From Flavobacteriaceae bacterium (lineage in GTDB: Bacteria > Bacteroidota > Bacteroidia > Flavobacteriales > Flavobacteriaceae): DNA of 32,324 bases. The translations under genes and the position numbers were made by a program. Within the stretch, counting starts at the first letter, position 1. Each line of letters begins with the position of its first letter. A model generated the notes under the pieces. The model had not been told where the DNA came from. It was given only the letters and a program-made list of their open reading frames with translations, and did not search any database. Shown here piece by piece: positions 15,823 to 24,865 of this stretch. The stretch spans positions 1 through 32,324 of the forward strand of contig JABAZA010000004.1 of NCBI GenBank assembly GCA_018608725.1, written 5' to 3'.

Positions 15823-18423
15823 ATGCGTAATTCACTTTTATTGTGTGTTCTTTTTCCATTGTTTGCTTTTTCACAGATAGACCATTGGGAGAGTGTTGTA
15901 CTTCCTGGAGATAACTGGAATTATTTGGTTCCAACATCACAACCCAATGCAAATTGGAATCAACCAGGATTTAACGCTTCAGGTTGGAGTTCAGGACCTT
16001 CTGGTTTTGGTTATGGAGATGATGATGATGTTACGGTTATTTCTAATACAATGTCTGTTTACATTCGAAAAACATTTTATATTACAGATGTTTCGGCGGT
16101 GGGTTATTTGGTTTTAGATATTGATTATGACGATGGTTTTGTGGCCTATTTGAATGGACAAGAAATTGCAAGAAACCTCGTTTCAGGGGATGTTCCTGCA
16201 TTTGATCAGCCTAGTGAGGGTAATCATGAAGCTTTATTGTATCAAGGGTATGGACCCGAACGTTTTCAAGTAGATCAATCCCTTCTTATTTCAGGTTTAA
16301 ATGTCATTGCTGTCCAAGTGCATAACCAATCGATAGAGTCCTCTGATTTGAGTGCACTCCCTGTATTAACATTAGGGATTACCAATACAACTTATGACTA
16401 CAATTCTCCACCTTGGTGGTTTGTTGAACCTTACATTCCAGTGACGGTTGATTTTCAGTCTTCTAATTTACCAATTATTGTGATTGACACAGATCAAGGG
16501 CAAGAGATTCCAGATGAGCCTAAAATTGACGCCACTATGAAAATTATTTATAGAGATGAAGGTGCACGTAATTTTTTGACGGATGTTAGTGACGCCTCAA
16601 CACTTAACTATGATGGGGCTATTAAAATTGAAGTTCGTGGCTCTTCGTCAGCTCTATTGGATAAAAAACAATTTGCTTTTACACCCTATGATGATCTCGG
16701 AGAAAAAGTAAATGTATCGCTTCTTGATATGCCAAAAGAAAATGATTGGATTTTAAATGGACTCGCTTATGACCCTTCCTATATGAGAGATTTTATCAGC
16801 TATAAACTTTCAAAGTTAATAGGCAATTATGCATCAAGAGGCCGTTATTGTGAAGTGGTTTTAAATGGAGAATTCCAAGGAATTTATGTGTTGCAAGAAA
16901 AACTTAAAGCAGATGACAGTCGGATTAATATTAATAAGATTAAAGACACTCATTTAACCCTTCCTAAACTTACAGGCGGATATATCACAAAAACAGATAA
17001 GATTGAAGGTTCAGATGTAGCAGCTTGGTCTATGGATAATTATTTAGGGTATCAAAGTAATTTTGTACACGAACATCCAAAATCCTCTGAAGTACAGCCA
17101 GAACAACACGAGTATATAAAAGGGGAGTTTGAAACACTTCAAGATAAGGTGACAGTTCCAAGTGATAGCTCCATAATTAATGGATACCCATCAGTGATTG
17201 ACCTTCCTTCTTTTGTAGATTTTATCCTAATCAACGAGCTGGCCTCCAACGCTGATGCATATGAGTTTAGTACTTTTTTTCATAAAGATCGCAATGGAAA
17301 ACTAAGAGCAGGCCCTATATGGGATTTTAATTTAACATTTGGTAATGATTTGTTTTTCTGGGGATATGACAGAAGTCAAACCGATGTTTGGCAATTTAAT
17401 TACGGTGGAAATGATGGTCCAAAATTTTGGAGAGACCTCTTTGATGATGCGGTATTTAAGTGTTACCTAGCCAAGCGTTGGCAAGCGTTGACAGTACCTG
17501 GTATGCCATTAAATTCACTCGAAATTTTTACGCTTATAGATGAGACTGCCACACTGATTACGGAAGCGGTTGAACGCCAAGAAACAATCACAGGAACTAC
17601 AGGAGAATTTGACCAGCAGATCATTGATATAAAAAACTTTATTACCGAGCGAATCACGTGGTTATCAAACGAACTTACAGATACAAGTTTGTGTGATAAT
17701 GTTTCAACGCCGCCCCTAGTCATTTCTAAAATCAATTACCATCCCTTAGTTGATGCAGCATTAAACTCAGATGATTTTGAGTTTATTGAAATTAGAAATA
17801 ACGGATCATCAACGGTGGATTTAACGGGGATTTATTTTGGCGGATTAGGACTTACCTATCAGTTTGAGGCAGGTACTACTGTTTCTGGTGGAGGTGCTAT
17901 CTTTTTATCAAATAATAGCGAGTCTTTTTTCTTACGCTACGGCTTTGAGTCTTTTGGGGAGTTTTCTAGAAACTTATCTAATGATAGTGAAGATATAATC
18001 CTTAGAGATGCTTATGGAAATATTATTGACGAAGTGACGTACAAAGATTCGTTGCCATGGCCAGAAGATGCAGATGGAAATGGTGCGTTTCTAAAACTTG
18101 TCAGTTTAGATTTGGACAACAGTTTGGCAAGCAGTTGGATTGCTCAAGATGATACGGCAGAGAATTTATCTGTAAATTCCTTTCAATTTGGAGCTTTAGT
18201 CAGTCTCTATCCAAATCCAGTTTCGGATAAATTAAAAATCAATAGCGCCAACGACAAAATTAAGTCGATTAAACTGTGGAGCGTTAATGGTAAATTATAT
18301 GATTCTTATATTCTAGATAGTCAACAATTCGAATTGGATATGAGTAGTTTTGAAAATGGACTTTATCTGCTACAAATACAAACCAACACCGAATCAGTTG
18401 TTAAGAAAATAATTAAGAACTAA
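15823..18423 (+). CDS. Secreted CotH-kinase family protein with lamin-tail domain and T9SS sorting signal
   Basis: 866 aa. Signal peptide MRNSLLLCVLFPLFAFS; N-terminal beta-sandwich (about 20-190) with repeated WN/GW motifs resembling a carbohydrate-binding-like module; CotH kinase domain (about 215-610) recognised by IKIEVRGSSS, KKQFAF, LNGEFQGIYVLQEKL, and AGPIWDFNLTFGND (D501 a likely catalytic/metal residue). A lamin-tail (LTD) domain (about 635-760) contains FEFIEIRNNGSSTVDLTG and ends WPEDADGNGAFLKL. A type A T9SS sorting domain (about 790-866) has LYPNPVSDKLKI and ends VVKKIIKN. CotH of Bacillus is an atypical secreted protein kinase; what this flavobacterial version phosphorylates, if anything, is unknown. 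Convergent with the TonB gene, 3 bp apart. Confidence 0.9.
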   Translation: MRNSLLLCVLFPLFAFSQIDHWESVVLPGDNWNYLVPTSQPNANWNQPGFNASGWSSGPSGFGYGDDDDVTVISNTMSVYIRKTFYITDVSAVGYLVLDIDYDDGFVAYLNGQEIARNLVSGDVPAFDQPSEGNHEALLYQGYGPERFQVDQSLLISGLNVIAVQVHNQSIESSDLSALPVLTLGITNTTYDYNSPPWWFVEPYIPVTVDFQSSNLPIIVIDTDQGQEIPDEPKIDATMKIIYRDEGARNFLTDVSDASTLNYDGAIKIEVRGSSSALLDKKQFAFTPYDDLGEKVNVSLLDMPKENDWILNGLAYDPSYMRDFISYKLSKLIGNYASRGRYCEVVLNGEFQGIYVLQEKLKADDSRININKIKDTHLTLPKLTGGYITKTDKIEGSDVAAWSMDNYLGYQSNFVHEHPKSSEVQPEQHEYIKGEFETLQDKVTVPSDSSIINGYPSVIDLPSFVDFILINELASNADAYEFSTFFHKDRNGKLRAGPIWDFNLTFGNDLFFWGYDRSQTDVWQFNYGGNDGPKFWRDLFDDAVFKCYLAKRWQALTVPGMPLNSLEIFTLIDETATLITEAVERQETITGTTGEFDQQIIDIKNFITERITWLSNELTDTSLCDNVSTPPLVISKINYHPLVDAALNSDDFEFIEIRNNGSSTVDLTGIYFGGLGLTYQFEAGTTVSGGGAIFLSNNSESFFLRYGFESFGEFSRNLSNDSEDIILRDAYGNIIDEVTYKDSLPWPEDADGNGAFLKLVSLDLDNSLASSWIAQDDTAENLSVNSFQFGALVSLYPNPVSDKLKINSANDKIKSIKLWSVNGKLYDSYILDSQQFELDMSSFENGLYLLQIQTNTESVVKKIIKN

Positions 18424-18426
18424 TTC

Positions 18427-20643
18427 TTATTTAATATGATACCTAATTCCTAGAAATGCATTGGTTCCTTGGTTGGAGTAATAGACATAACTGGGGTCAA
18501 ATGATAATGCATTTGGATTATTTGGAGTGGAAATAACTTGACCATCACTTCCAAATTCAACGCCTGTATCGAAAGGGTCAAAAGCACGGGCAATACTATT
18601 TGAAGGGGGTTTGAAATTTAAAATATTTTTTACGCCTGCAAACAATTCAAATGTCTTAAATCGATAAGTAGCTTGCAAATTCATTATATGGATCACAGGA
18701 CTTCTGAAATCTCTTGTGTCTAGCGGTCCAAGCAGGGGAAGTTTCATTGGACCAATGACTGTTCCAGAAAGATCCAATGTGATTTTGGGGTTGTAAAGGC
18801 TCTAGCTGATTTTGTAATTTCCAGAAACCTTTTCAGTCAATAACGGATATACAGTTTCGTTATTTTCAATAATTTTTGAATCGATAAATGTAGCGCCTAA
18901 GTTTACTTTTAATCCGTTAGCAGATACGCTATTGATGTTTAAGGTTACCCCTTGAATTAGCGATGATCCGTCCAAGTTACTGTAGATAATTTGATTTGGA
19001 TTTGTATCATAGTCCGGAAGAATTCTATTTGAAAACTCCGTTTTAAATAGCCCCAGGTCAAAATCAAAAATGGTTCCATATTTCGAATATAGTTTTTGAT
19101 TCCAGTTTATGTTTATATTCCATGATTTTTCGGGGAGAATATCTTCAGTAAACACAACTTCTCTGGCTCCCGTAAGTGCGGCATGATCTTCAGTAAATAC
19201 ATTGACAACTCTGTATCCAGTTCCCAATCCAAATCTCATAACGGAGCTTTCATCTTTATTCGCCCATTTGTAGTTAAGCCTTGGTGTCCAAATATTTCCG
19301 TAAATCGAATTATTATCATAGCGAATCCCAGAAAGAAGTAATTGAGAATCGCTGAGTTTCCATTCGTCTTGTACGAAAAGACCTGGAAGCGATGTCACCT
19401 CTTTCTTTTCGGTTGCAGGAGTATTGTCATCATAATGGGTGTATCTATAAGTTGCACCAAGTAAAAGGGAGTGATTTTTTAATGTTTTTGAATACACCCC
19501 TTGAACAAAGCCAATTGTTTGCAATGCCGTGTAGGAAGTAGTGCCATATACCGAATTTTGATCGTGATTATTTAGGCTGTATTGTAAAAATAAATTTTCT
19601 GAGAGGTCGTATTTCCCAAATACTTCAAATCGACTCGTATAAATGCTTTCTCCATAGACTTGATTGCCGCCTCTATAATCTGAATTCCAGTTCATTTCAC
19701 CGCCCCATCGGTCTTCATAAAAATAGCGAAAAGCAACACTGTTTTTCGGAGTTTTAATTTTATTGAAAATTGAAATTCGGTGCTGTAATGTCAAATCCGT
19801 AAACCCATCTCCATTGGAGTCGATTGGGTTGGAGTAGTTGAAATAATTAACACCAATCAAACCCAAGGAATTGTTTAATTTGTATTTAGCACCAAGATCT
19901 ATATTTAGTTCGCCCCATGAAGTAGTATAAGACTCAATATTGAATCGATTTACATTTTCAGGAAGTTTTGTAATTAAATTAATAACGCCTCCAATTGCCT
20001 CGGATCCGTATAGGGTAGAGGCTGGACCTTTTATCACTTCCACTTGTTGGATGAGTGATTGTGGAATTCCAGATAATCCGTAAACAGTAGAGAGTCCACT
20101 GACTAAGGGCAAACCATCAATTAAAACCATTGTATTGGCACCTTCTTGTCCGTTAATATGAATGTCTCCCGTATTACAAATATTACAATTTAGTTGAGGT
20201 CTAACGCCATTAATACCTTCTATGGCTTCAAAAAAGCTGGCTTTTGGCGTGGCTCTAAAAAAATCAGCATTGTAGAGTTCAATTTGAACAGGACTTTTGA
20301 GTTTTGAAACTTGGCGAAGTGTCCCCGAAATAACAACTTCTTCTAAACGATCATTTTTGAGTACGATTGTTCCGAGATTTGTACTACTCCCATCAACAAT
20401 AATCACTTGAGGACTATAACCAACATACGAAATGACGAGCTTGTTTTCACCTTTTTGAGATGCTATCGAAAATATCCCGTTTTCATTAGTAATTGTGCTT
20501 TTACTGTTTGAATTGTTATAAACAGTCGCTCCAAAAAGTATATTTTGATCTAGGTCTTTAACAGTCCCTTTTATTGTTTGTGTGAAAGCTAAATTTGCAA
20601 AAAGAAAAAATAGGATGTAAAAAGTATTAAGTTTTAAGATCAA
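18427..20643 (-). pseudogene. TonB-dependent outer-membrane receptor interrupted by an in-frame TAG
   Basis: One continuous frame of 738 codons on the minus strand is broken only by a TAG at 18802-18804 (codon 614). The upstream part has a signal peptide, a carboxypeptidase-regulatory-like domain (about 22-100), and a plug with LNCNICNTGDIHINGQEG, VLIDGLPLVSG and VEVIKGPASTLYGSEAIGG, then most of the barrel. After the stop the same frame goes on SLYNPKITLDLSGTVIGPMK to a normal barrel end (FLGIRYHIK). Reading TGG (Trp) instead of TAG restores the gene, so this is a single G-to-A nonsense change (or sequencing error). The 613-aa product would lack the last barrel strands. Start is TTG at 20643; no ATG fits. 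It is divergent from a DtxR-type regulator, suggesting iron or manganese-linked uptake. NICN suggests the iron/heme-type receptor clade, by inference only. Confidence 0.85.
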
Positions 20644-20693
20644 ATTTGTAAATTTATAGGAATTAAAAACAATTGTTCACCAGTGCAAAACTA

Positions 20694-21104
20694 ATGAAAA
20701 AAACTAAAGAAAAAGAACATTATCTAAAGGAAATTTACAGACTTGAGATAAGTAGTCAGGCAGTTTCAGTATCAGGTCTTTCTGTGGTGTTTGGAATTTC
20801 TAAGTCCTCTGTTTCAAATATGGTCAAAAAGCTGGTAGCGATGGGTTTGGTAAACTCAGCGCCTTACAAGACTATTGAGCTTACTTCAGAGGGGAGAGAG
20901 CGTGCTAAAACGATCTTAGCAAAGCATCGCCTCATTGAGTCTTTCTTAGTCGAAGTCATGGGTTTTGATTCCAAAAATGTTCATGAAATTGCTGAAGAAA
21001 TTGAGCATATAGACAGTCCTCCATTTTTTAGGAAAGTAAAACAAATGCTAAGCCAACGCGATATCGATCCGCATGGAAGTCCTATTCCCGATGTTGAGTT
21101 TTAA
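20694..21104 (+). CDS. DtxR/MntR-type metal-dependent transcriptional regulator
   Basis: 136-aa winged-helix regulator. The N-terminal HTH (residues 8-65) has EHYLKEIYRLE, VSVSGLSVVFGISKSSVSNMVKKLVAMGLV and the wing LTSEGRERAK. The dimerisation domain carries H78, E101, E104 and H105 (HEIAEEIEHIDSP), matching C-terminal metal ligands of MntR/DtxR. There is no third SH3-like domain, so it has MntR-like length. At the N-terminal ligand positions (Asp8/Glu11 in MntR, Met10 in DtxR) I see His9 and Lys12. ATG 20694 is preferred (MKKTKEKEHY); a TTG at 20673 would add seven residues. It is divergent from the TonB receptor across 50 bp, so it probably regulates it. Confidence 0.9.
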   Translation: MKKTKEKEHYLKEIYRLEISSQAVSVSGLSVVFGISKSSVSNMVKKLVAMGLVNSAPYKTIELTSEGRERAKTILAKHRLIESFLVEVMGFDSKNVHEIAEEIEHIDSPPFFRKVKQMLSQRDIDPHGSPIPDVEF

Positions 21105-21121
21105 TATTATATTTTAGAAAA

Positions 21122-21712
21122 CTAGTCTTTTGACAATTCTACAATCACTTCATTTTTACGATTAAACACTTCGTAAGGTGCATTATACCCCAAAAAGTAA
21201 AATCGGTTTGTATAGGGTATTTCTTCTTTCTCTAAGGCAAATTTTAGTTTCTTTTTATAATGTTCAATTTTATCATCATCTGCCCAACCATTAAAGGAAA
21301 TGGCTGCTACCGTTTTTGCGGGTTCTTTTTTAAATACTATCTGTGGTTGATTGGGTTGGGGGAGTTTTTCTTTTTCAAATTTCTTTGGAACCATAAATAA
21401 CATCGTTATAGGATCTTCTAACGTCATAGCAACAGGGGAGGTCATCGCAATTTTTTCGTTTCTATCATTGTCTCCAAAAATATAACCTGCTAAAATAGAA
21501 AATCCTTTACTAGAGGATTCTTTATAATTTTTAGTGGAGAGTTTGACAGAAGTAAATAAAGTGGGTTCATAATCTCGTATTTCAAAGCTGTCATATGTTT
21601 TAGTGACTTTATATGGGTAGGTTTCTATATTCCTTTGACTTTTTATGGCAAAGAGTTGAACCCCTATAAAAATAAGGAGTAGGACTCCTAGTACAATTGA
21701 TATGATTTTCAT
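21122..21712 (-). CDS. SOUL family heme-binding-like protein
   Basis: 196 aa with one N-terminal membrane anchor or signal (MKIISIVLGVLLLIFIGVQLF) and then a SOUL/HBP domain: IETYPYKVTKTYDSFEIRDYEPTLF, the conserved GFSILAGYIFGDN, EKIAMTSPVAMTLE (the most typical SOUL motif), MLFMVPKKF, and a C-terminal YNAPYEVFNRKNEV. Animal SOUL proteins bind heme or tetrapyrroles; bacterial members are little studied, and binding here is inferred from family only. It is convergent with the DtxR-type gene (17 bp apart), next to a TonB receptor that may serve iron or heme uptake. Confidence 0.88.
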   Translation of the reverse strand: MKIISIVLGVLLLIFIGVQLFAIKSQRNIETYPYKVTKTYDSFEIRDYEPTLFTSVKLSTKNYKESSSKGFSILAGYIFGDNDRNEKIAMTSPVAMTLEDPITMLFMVPKKFEKEKLPQPNQPQIVFKKEPAKTVAAISFNGWADDDKIEHYKKKLKFALEKEEIPYTNRFYFLGYNAPYEVFNRKNEVIVELSKD

Positions 21713-21732
21713 TGGTATATGTTTTAATATTA

Positions 21733-21759
21733 TTAATGACTGCTTTTATGAGTCACTAA
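21733..21759. promoter_or_regulatory. Imperfect dyad upstream of the SOUL gene
   Basis: TTA-A-TGACT (21733-21741), 9 bp, AGTCA-C-TAA (21751-21759): eight of nine positions pair. It lies 21 bp before the SOUL ATG on the minus strand, where a promoter or 5' leader would be, so it may be an operator or an RNA hairpin. Confidence 0.35.
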
Positions 21760-21777
21760 GTCGTTTCAACAATAAAC

Positions 21778-21814
21778 AAAAAAAAACCTACACAAGCAAG
21801 CTTGGTAGGTTTTT
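21778..21814 (-). terminator. Strong hairpin terminator of the metal-uptake operon
   Basis: AAAAACCTAC (21782-21791) pairs with GTAGGTTTTT (21805-21814). Inside, CAAG (21793-21796) pairs with CTTG (21801-21804) around a 4-nt loop, giving a near-continuous stem. On the minus strand the stem ends in a U-run (nine A on + at 21778-21786). It is placed 32 bp after the lipoprotein gene that ends at 21846. Confidence 0.88.
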
Positions 21815-21845
21815 CAAAATGAAATGAATAATGACTAATTCAAAT

Positions 21846-22412
21846 CTACTCTACAGAGACGTCAAATGTGACAGAAATATCTTCTTCTCCACCAGCACTC
21901 TCAAGTCCATCATTTGGCTTCGTAGGTTCATGAACTAATGTAAATGTCAACTCACCTGAACTCACAGCACCTGCTGTTAATGTAAACGTCGTTCCCAATA
22001 TATTGTTCTCGTCATCTAAATTTTCCCCGCTAGTTGTGACATCCAAACCATCTCCTACTGTAAAAAAGAATTGGTGTTCTAAGTTCTCTTCTTCAACTTC
22101 TTCCGTAATGTTTTCAGCAGGCTCTTCAGCTTCGTTAAGTAAAACAATGCTACCACTGTATGTAACACCTGCGGTTAAATTACCATTTGTAATTTCTGGT
22201 TCATCTGGTGCATCACCATCTAAGTCACGGAACTCTAAAATCACGTCTGTTCCACCACCTTCTGGTTGAAGCGTAACGGTCATTGTTGTGATCACTTCTT
22301 CTTCATTTACAGGTTGTGGATCGTCGTCTTTTGAACATCCGATAAATAATGAGCTAGCAATTAATGCTGCTGTTAAAAATTTTAAATTTCTCATGTTTTT
22401 TAAATTTTTCAT
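21846..22412 (-). CDS. Acidic lipoprotein downstream of a TonB receptor
   Basis: 188 aa. The lipoprotein signal ends in a lipobox (SLFIGC, C26) followed by SKDDDP, a usual flavobacterial outer-membrane sorting pattern. The mature part is very acidic (NEEEVITTMTVTL, EEPAENITEEVEEENLEHQFFF) and rich in beta strands. Two ATGs are possible, 22412 and 22394; both keep the signal. It begins 13 bp after the stop of the TonB receptor gene and shares its terminator, so it is a partner of that receptor. Such proteins are often annotated as 'type 1 periplasmic binding fold superfamily' in flavobacteria, which I recall but cannot verify; a metal-capture role is inferred. Confidence 0.82.
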   Translation of the reverse strand: MKNLKNMRNLKFLTAALIASSLFIGCSKDDDPQPVNEEEVITTMTVTLQPEGGGTDVILEFRDLDGDAPDEPEITNGNLTAGVTYSGSIVLLNEAEEPAENITEEVEEENLEHQFFFTVGDGLDVTTSGENLDDENNILGTTFTLTAGAVSSGELTFTLVHEPTKPNDGLESAGGEEDISVTFDVSVE

Positions 22413-22425
22413 GTTTTTGAATTAA

Positions 22426-24828
22426 TTAATAATTGACTTTAAGATTTAGTAAAAAGTTTCTGCCCAAATCGTCTGCATAATGGCGCAAACGGTTCAGGTA
22501 GTTTCGATAGGAAGTATTCATTAGGTTTGTAATACTGAATCCTACCGTTAATTTTGATTGTTGATTGATGTTAATATCGATATTCGAATTAAAATTAAGT
22601 AAGTGGTATGCGTTAGGAGTTGAGCTTATATCAACTTCTTGGTATGTTTCTGTTTGTGGTATATACACTTCAAAATTGTTATTAGGAAAGTCATTTTGTT
22701 TAAAATGATAAGCACTTTGTAAAGACAGACGAATGTTATTGAATTCAGGGTTTTGATATACAATTTCGTTACTTATGTTTACAGGTGGCATTCCGATCAA
22801 GGGTATGTCTAAGGTTTGGTCGAAGCCTTTGACTAAGGAGAACTGACTGTTTAAACGAACATTATTAGTAAAGGCATAGGATACGTCCACATCCAAACCT
22901 AATAATTGAGCATCTGTTTGTCGGTATTCCCACACTTGAAAATTACCTCTTATCGTTTGCCGAACATCTACTGGTTCTATAATAATAAAGTCTGAAACAG
23001 TATTTATGTAAGGGGTGACAGAATAACTAAAGTTATCATCATCACGTTGTAATGTTAATGATACTTTATGACTAATTTCAGAATTGAACCTTAAATCGCC
23101 AATCTCGATTCGAGAAGCGGAATGGTGTAAACCTTCGCTAAACAGTTCAGAGGGATTTGGCGCTCGAGATGCAACCGAGTAGTTGAAAAATAAATTGTAA
23201 TCTTCAGCAAATGTGTAAGTCGCTCCCAATGTTGCCGATCCGTTATTGAAATTGAGTTGTGGATTGGATAAAATTTGAGTTGCGAATTCCTCAACCACAA
23301 TCTCAGGAAACAGTTGGTCATAATTACGTGATTCCCAAAAGGAAGTTCTATAAAATTTAAAAACATCCATAAATGTGAAATCGTATCGTGCCCCAGCTTC
23401 CAGAAGCAATTGCTTACTTAATTGGTAATCTGCTACAAAATACACTCCCAAGTCATACATTTGATAATCAGGAATTAACCTTCGCACACCAGTATCTGCT
23501 GCTGCAAAGTTGTTTTGATATCGTGCCATGACTCCAGATTTTAGTGTCATTCCATCTGTAAGATTCGACTCTAAATCTAGTAAAACAGTATGCGTGTCTA
23601 ACTCTAAATCTACAGAGGGTTTTTCTCTATCATCTCCACGCCTGATATCAAACTCCAAACGGTTATTTTTCTGAAAATCATATTGCAAGCTCAGTTTTCC
23701 AAAATTATCAAATCTTTTGAAGGCTTTTAATCTTGCTAAATGATGGGATACATCTTGTTTGGGTTTATCAATTTTATATGTAAAATCCTTAATAGTGAGT
23801 GGTATAGTGCTTTCAATAGCTCTAATTTGGTCTTGAGCACCACCCAAATGGGATGCTCTTAAAATACCAATTTCATTTTTAAAGATTGAATAATACCCCT
23901 CAATCCCATAGTCAAAACGGTTAAAACCAACTTGCATAGAAGCACTTCTTTCAAACATCCCTGTATTACTAAGGACATAGTCAGGCGCTTCAAAGTCACC
24001 AAAGCGTTTTAAGGATCCTTGCAGTGTTGCATACCATCCGTTTTGATAACTTTTAGTCAATTTTGAGCTCAACGAAGATCCACGTCCATTGCTGGCTGCC
24101 GTCATTAAACTTTTTCCATACAAACTGTCTTTTACTGGCACTTTGGAGGCTTCAGCAACAATGACACCTCCTACAGCATCACCACTGTATTGAAGTGCGC
24201 CAGCTCCTTTAATGACCGTAAGGTTACTGATAGCGTTTATATCGATGTTAGGGGCGTGTTCTGCGCCCCATTCTTGGTCCTCCATTCGCACTCCATTATT
24301 GATAATAACCACACGACTGCTGTGAAGTCCATTAATTAATGGTTTTACGACTGTGTTTCCTGTATTCAATGACGATACGCCACTCAGACTATTTAAAGCA
24401 TCTCCTAAAGAACCACTACTAAAACGTTCTAATGCTTCATCATCAATCGTGTTTTCGAGAATTGTTTTGGATTTATCGCTATAAGCACTCCCTTCAATCG
24501 TAATTTGATTGAGTTCTTCAATATGATGCTCTAGTTTAAATGACTTAGTGGTATCACCAATAACTCTTACAGTAAACCCTTTTGTGAGACAATAGGGGTG
24601 GGAAACCTGAATGTAATAAGTGTCATTACATAGGTTTGAAAATGTAAATGTTCCATCATAACCAGTCTGAACAGTTTGTTCAGTATCAGCAATAGTCAGG
24701 GTGACCCCGATGAGCAATTGCCCATCGTGAAGATCTGTTACCTTACCTGAAAGTGAGTTGTCACAATTTTGTGACATTGTTGTATTACTACTAAATAGCA
24801 GCAAAACCAATAATGCATGCGCGCGCAT
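22426..24828 (-). CDS. TonB-dependent receptor, ZnuD-like (probable metal uptake)
   Basis: 800-aa outer-membrane receptor: signal peptide (to about residue 19), carboxypeptidase-regulatory-like domain (about 25-100, SLSGKVTDLHDGQLLIGVTL, YDGTFTFSNLC), plug (about 120-230) and a 22-strand-type barrel ending in the aromatic FLLNLKVNY. The plug segment INGLHSSRVVIINNGVRMED, followed by EWGAEHAPNID and VIKGAGALQYSGDAVGGVIV, resembles zinc receptors of the ZnuD type, where a QxWGxEHxP-like stretch is typical. It lies between a His/Cys-rich exported protein and an acidic lipoprotein in one minus-strand operon. Zinc is my best guess; copper or another metal is possible. Confidence 0.88.
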   Translation of the reverse strand: MRAHALLVLLLFSSNTTMSQNCDNSLSGKVTDLHDGQLLIGVTLTIADTEQTVQTGYDGTFTFSNLCNDTYYIQVSHPYCLTKGFTVRVIGDTTKSFKLEHHIEELNQITIEGSAYSDKSKTILENTIDDEALERFSSGSLGDALNSLSGVSSLNTGNTVVKPLINGLHSSRVVIINNGVRMEDQEWGAEHAPNIDINAISNLTVIKGAGALQYSGDAVGGVIVAEASKVPVKDSLYGKSLMTAASNGRGSSLSSKLTKSYQNGWYATLQGSLKRFGDFEAPDYVLSNTGMFERSASMQVGFNRFDYGIEGYYSIFKNEIGILRASHLGGAQDQIRAIESTIPLTIKDFTYKIDKPKQDVSHHLARLKAFKRFDNFGKLSLQYDFQKNNRLEFDIRRGDDREKPSVDLELDTHTVLLDLESNLTDGMTLKSGVMARYQNNFAAADTGVRRLIPDYQMYDLGVYFVADYQLSKQLLLEAGARYDFTFMDVFKFYRTSFWESRNYDQLFPEIVVEEFATQILSNPQLNFNNGSATLGATYTFAEDYNLFFNYSVASRAPNPSELFSEGLHHSASRIEIGDLRFNSEISHKVSLTLQRDDDNFSYSVTPYINTVSDFIIIEPVDVRQTIRGNFQVWEYRQTDAQLLGLDVDVSYAFTNNVRLNSQFSLVKGFDQTLDIPLIGMPPVNISNEIVYQNPEFNNIRLSLQSAYHFKQNDFPNNNFEVYIPQTETYQEVDISSTPNAYHLLNFNSNIDININQQSKLTVGFSITNLMNTSYRNYLNRLRHYADDLGRNFLLNLKVNY

Positions 24829-24865
24829 AAATCCTTAATTAACATTAAACGAATGAGTTTGTTAG

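Noticed and set aside
18414-18429. TAAGAA-CTAA-TTCTTA dyad between the convergent CotH and TonB genes
   Set aside because: Only A/T-rich pairing apart from one G-C, no T-tract; it mostly reflects the two stop codons, so it is too weak to call a terminator.
18427-18777. Separate 116-aa gene downstream of the TonB receptor
   Set aside because: It is in the same frame as the receptor, 24 bp after the TAG, and encodes the missing end of the barrel; it is a fragment, not an independent gene.
22003-22269. 88-codon Ser-rich open frame on + inside the lipoprotein gene
   Set aside because: Opposite-strand shadow produced by the acidic Glu/Asp codons of the lipoprotein.
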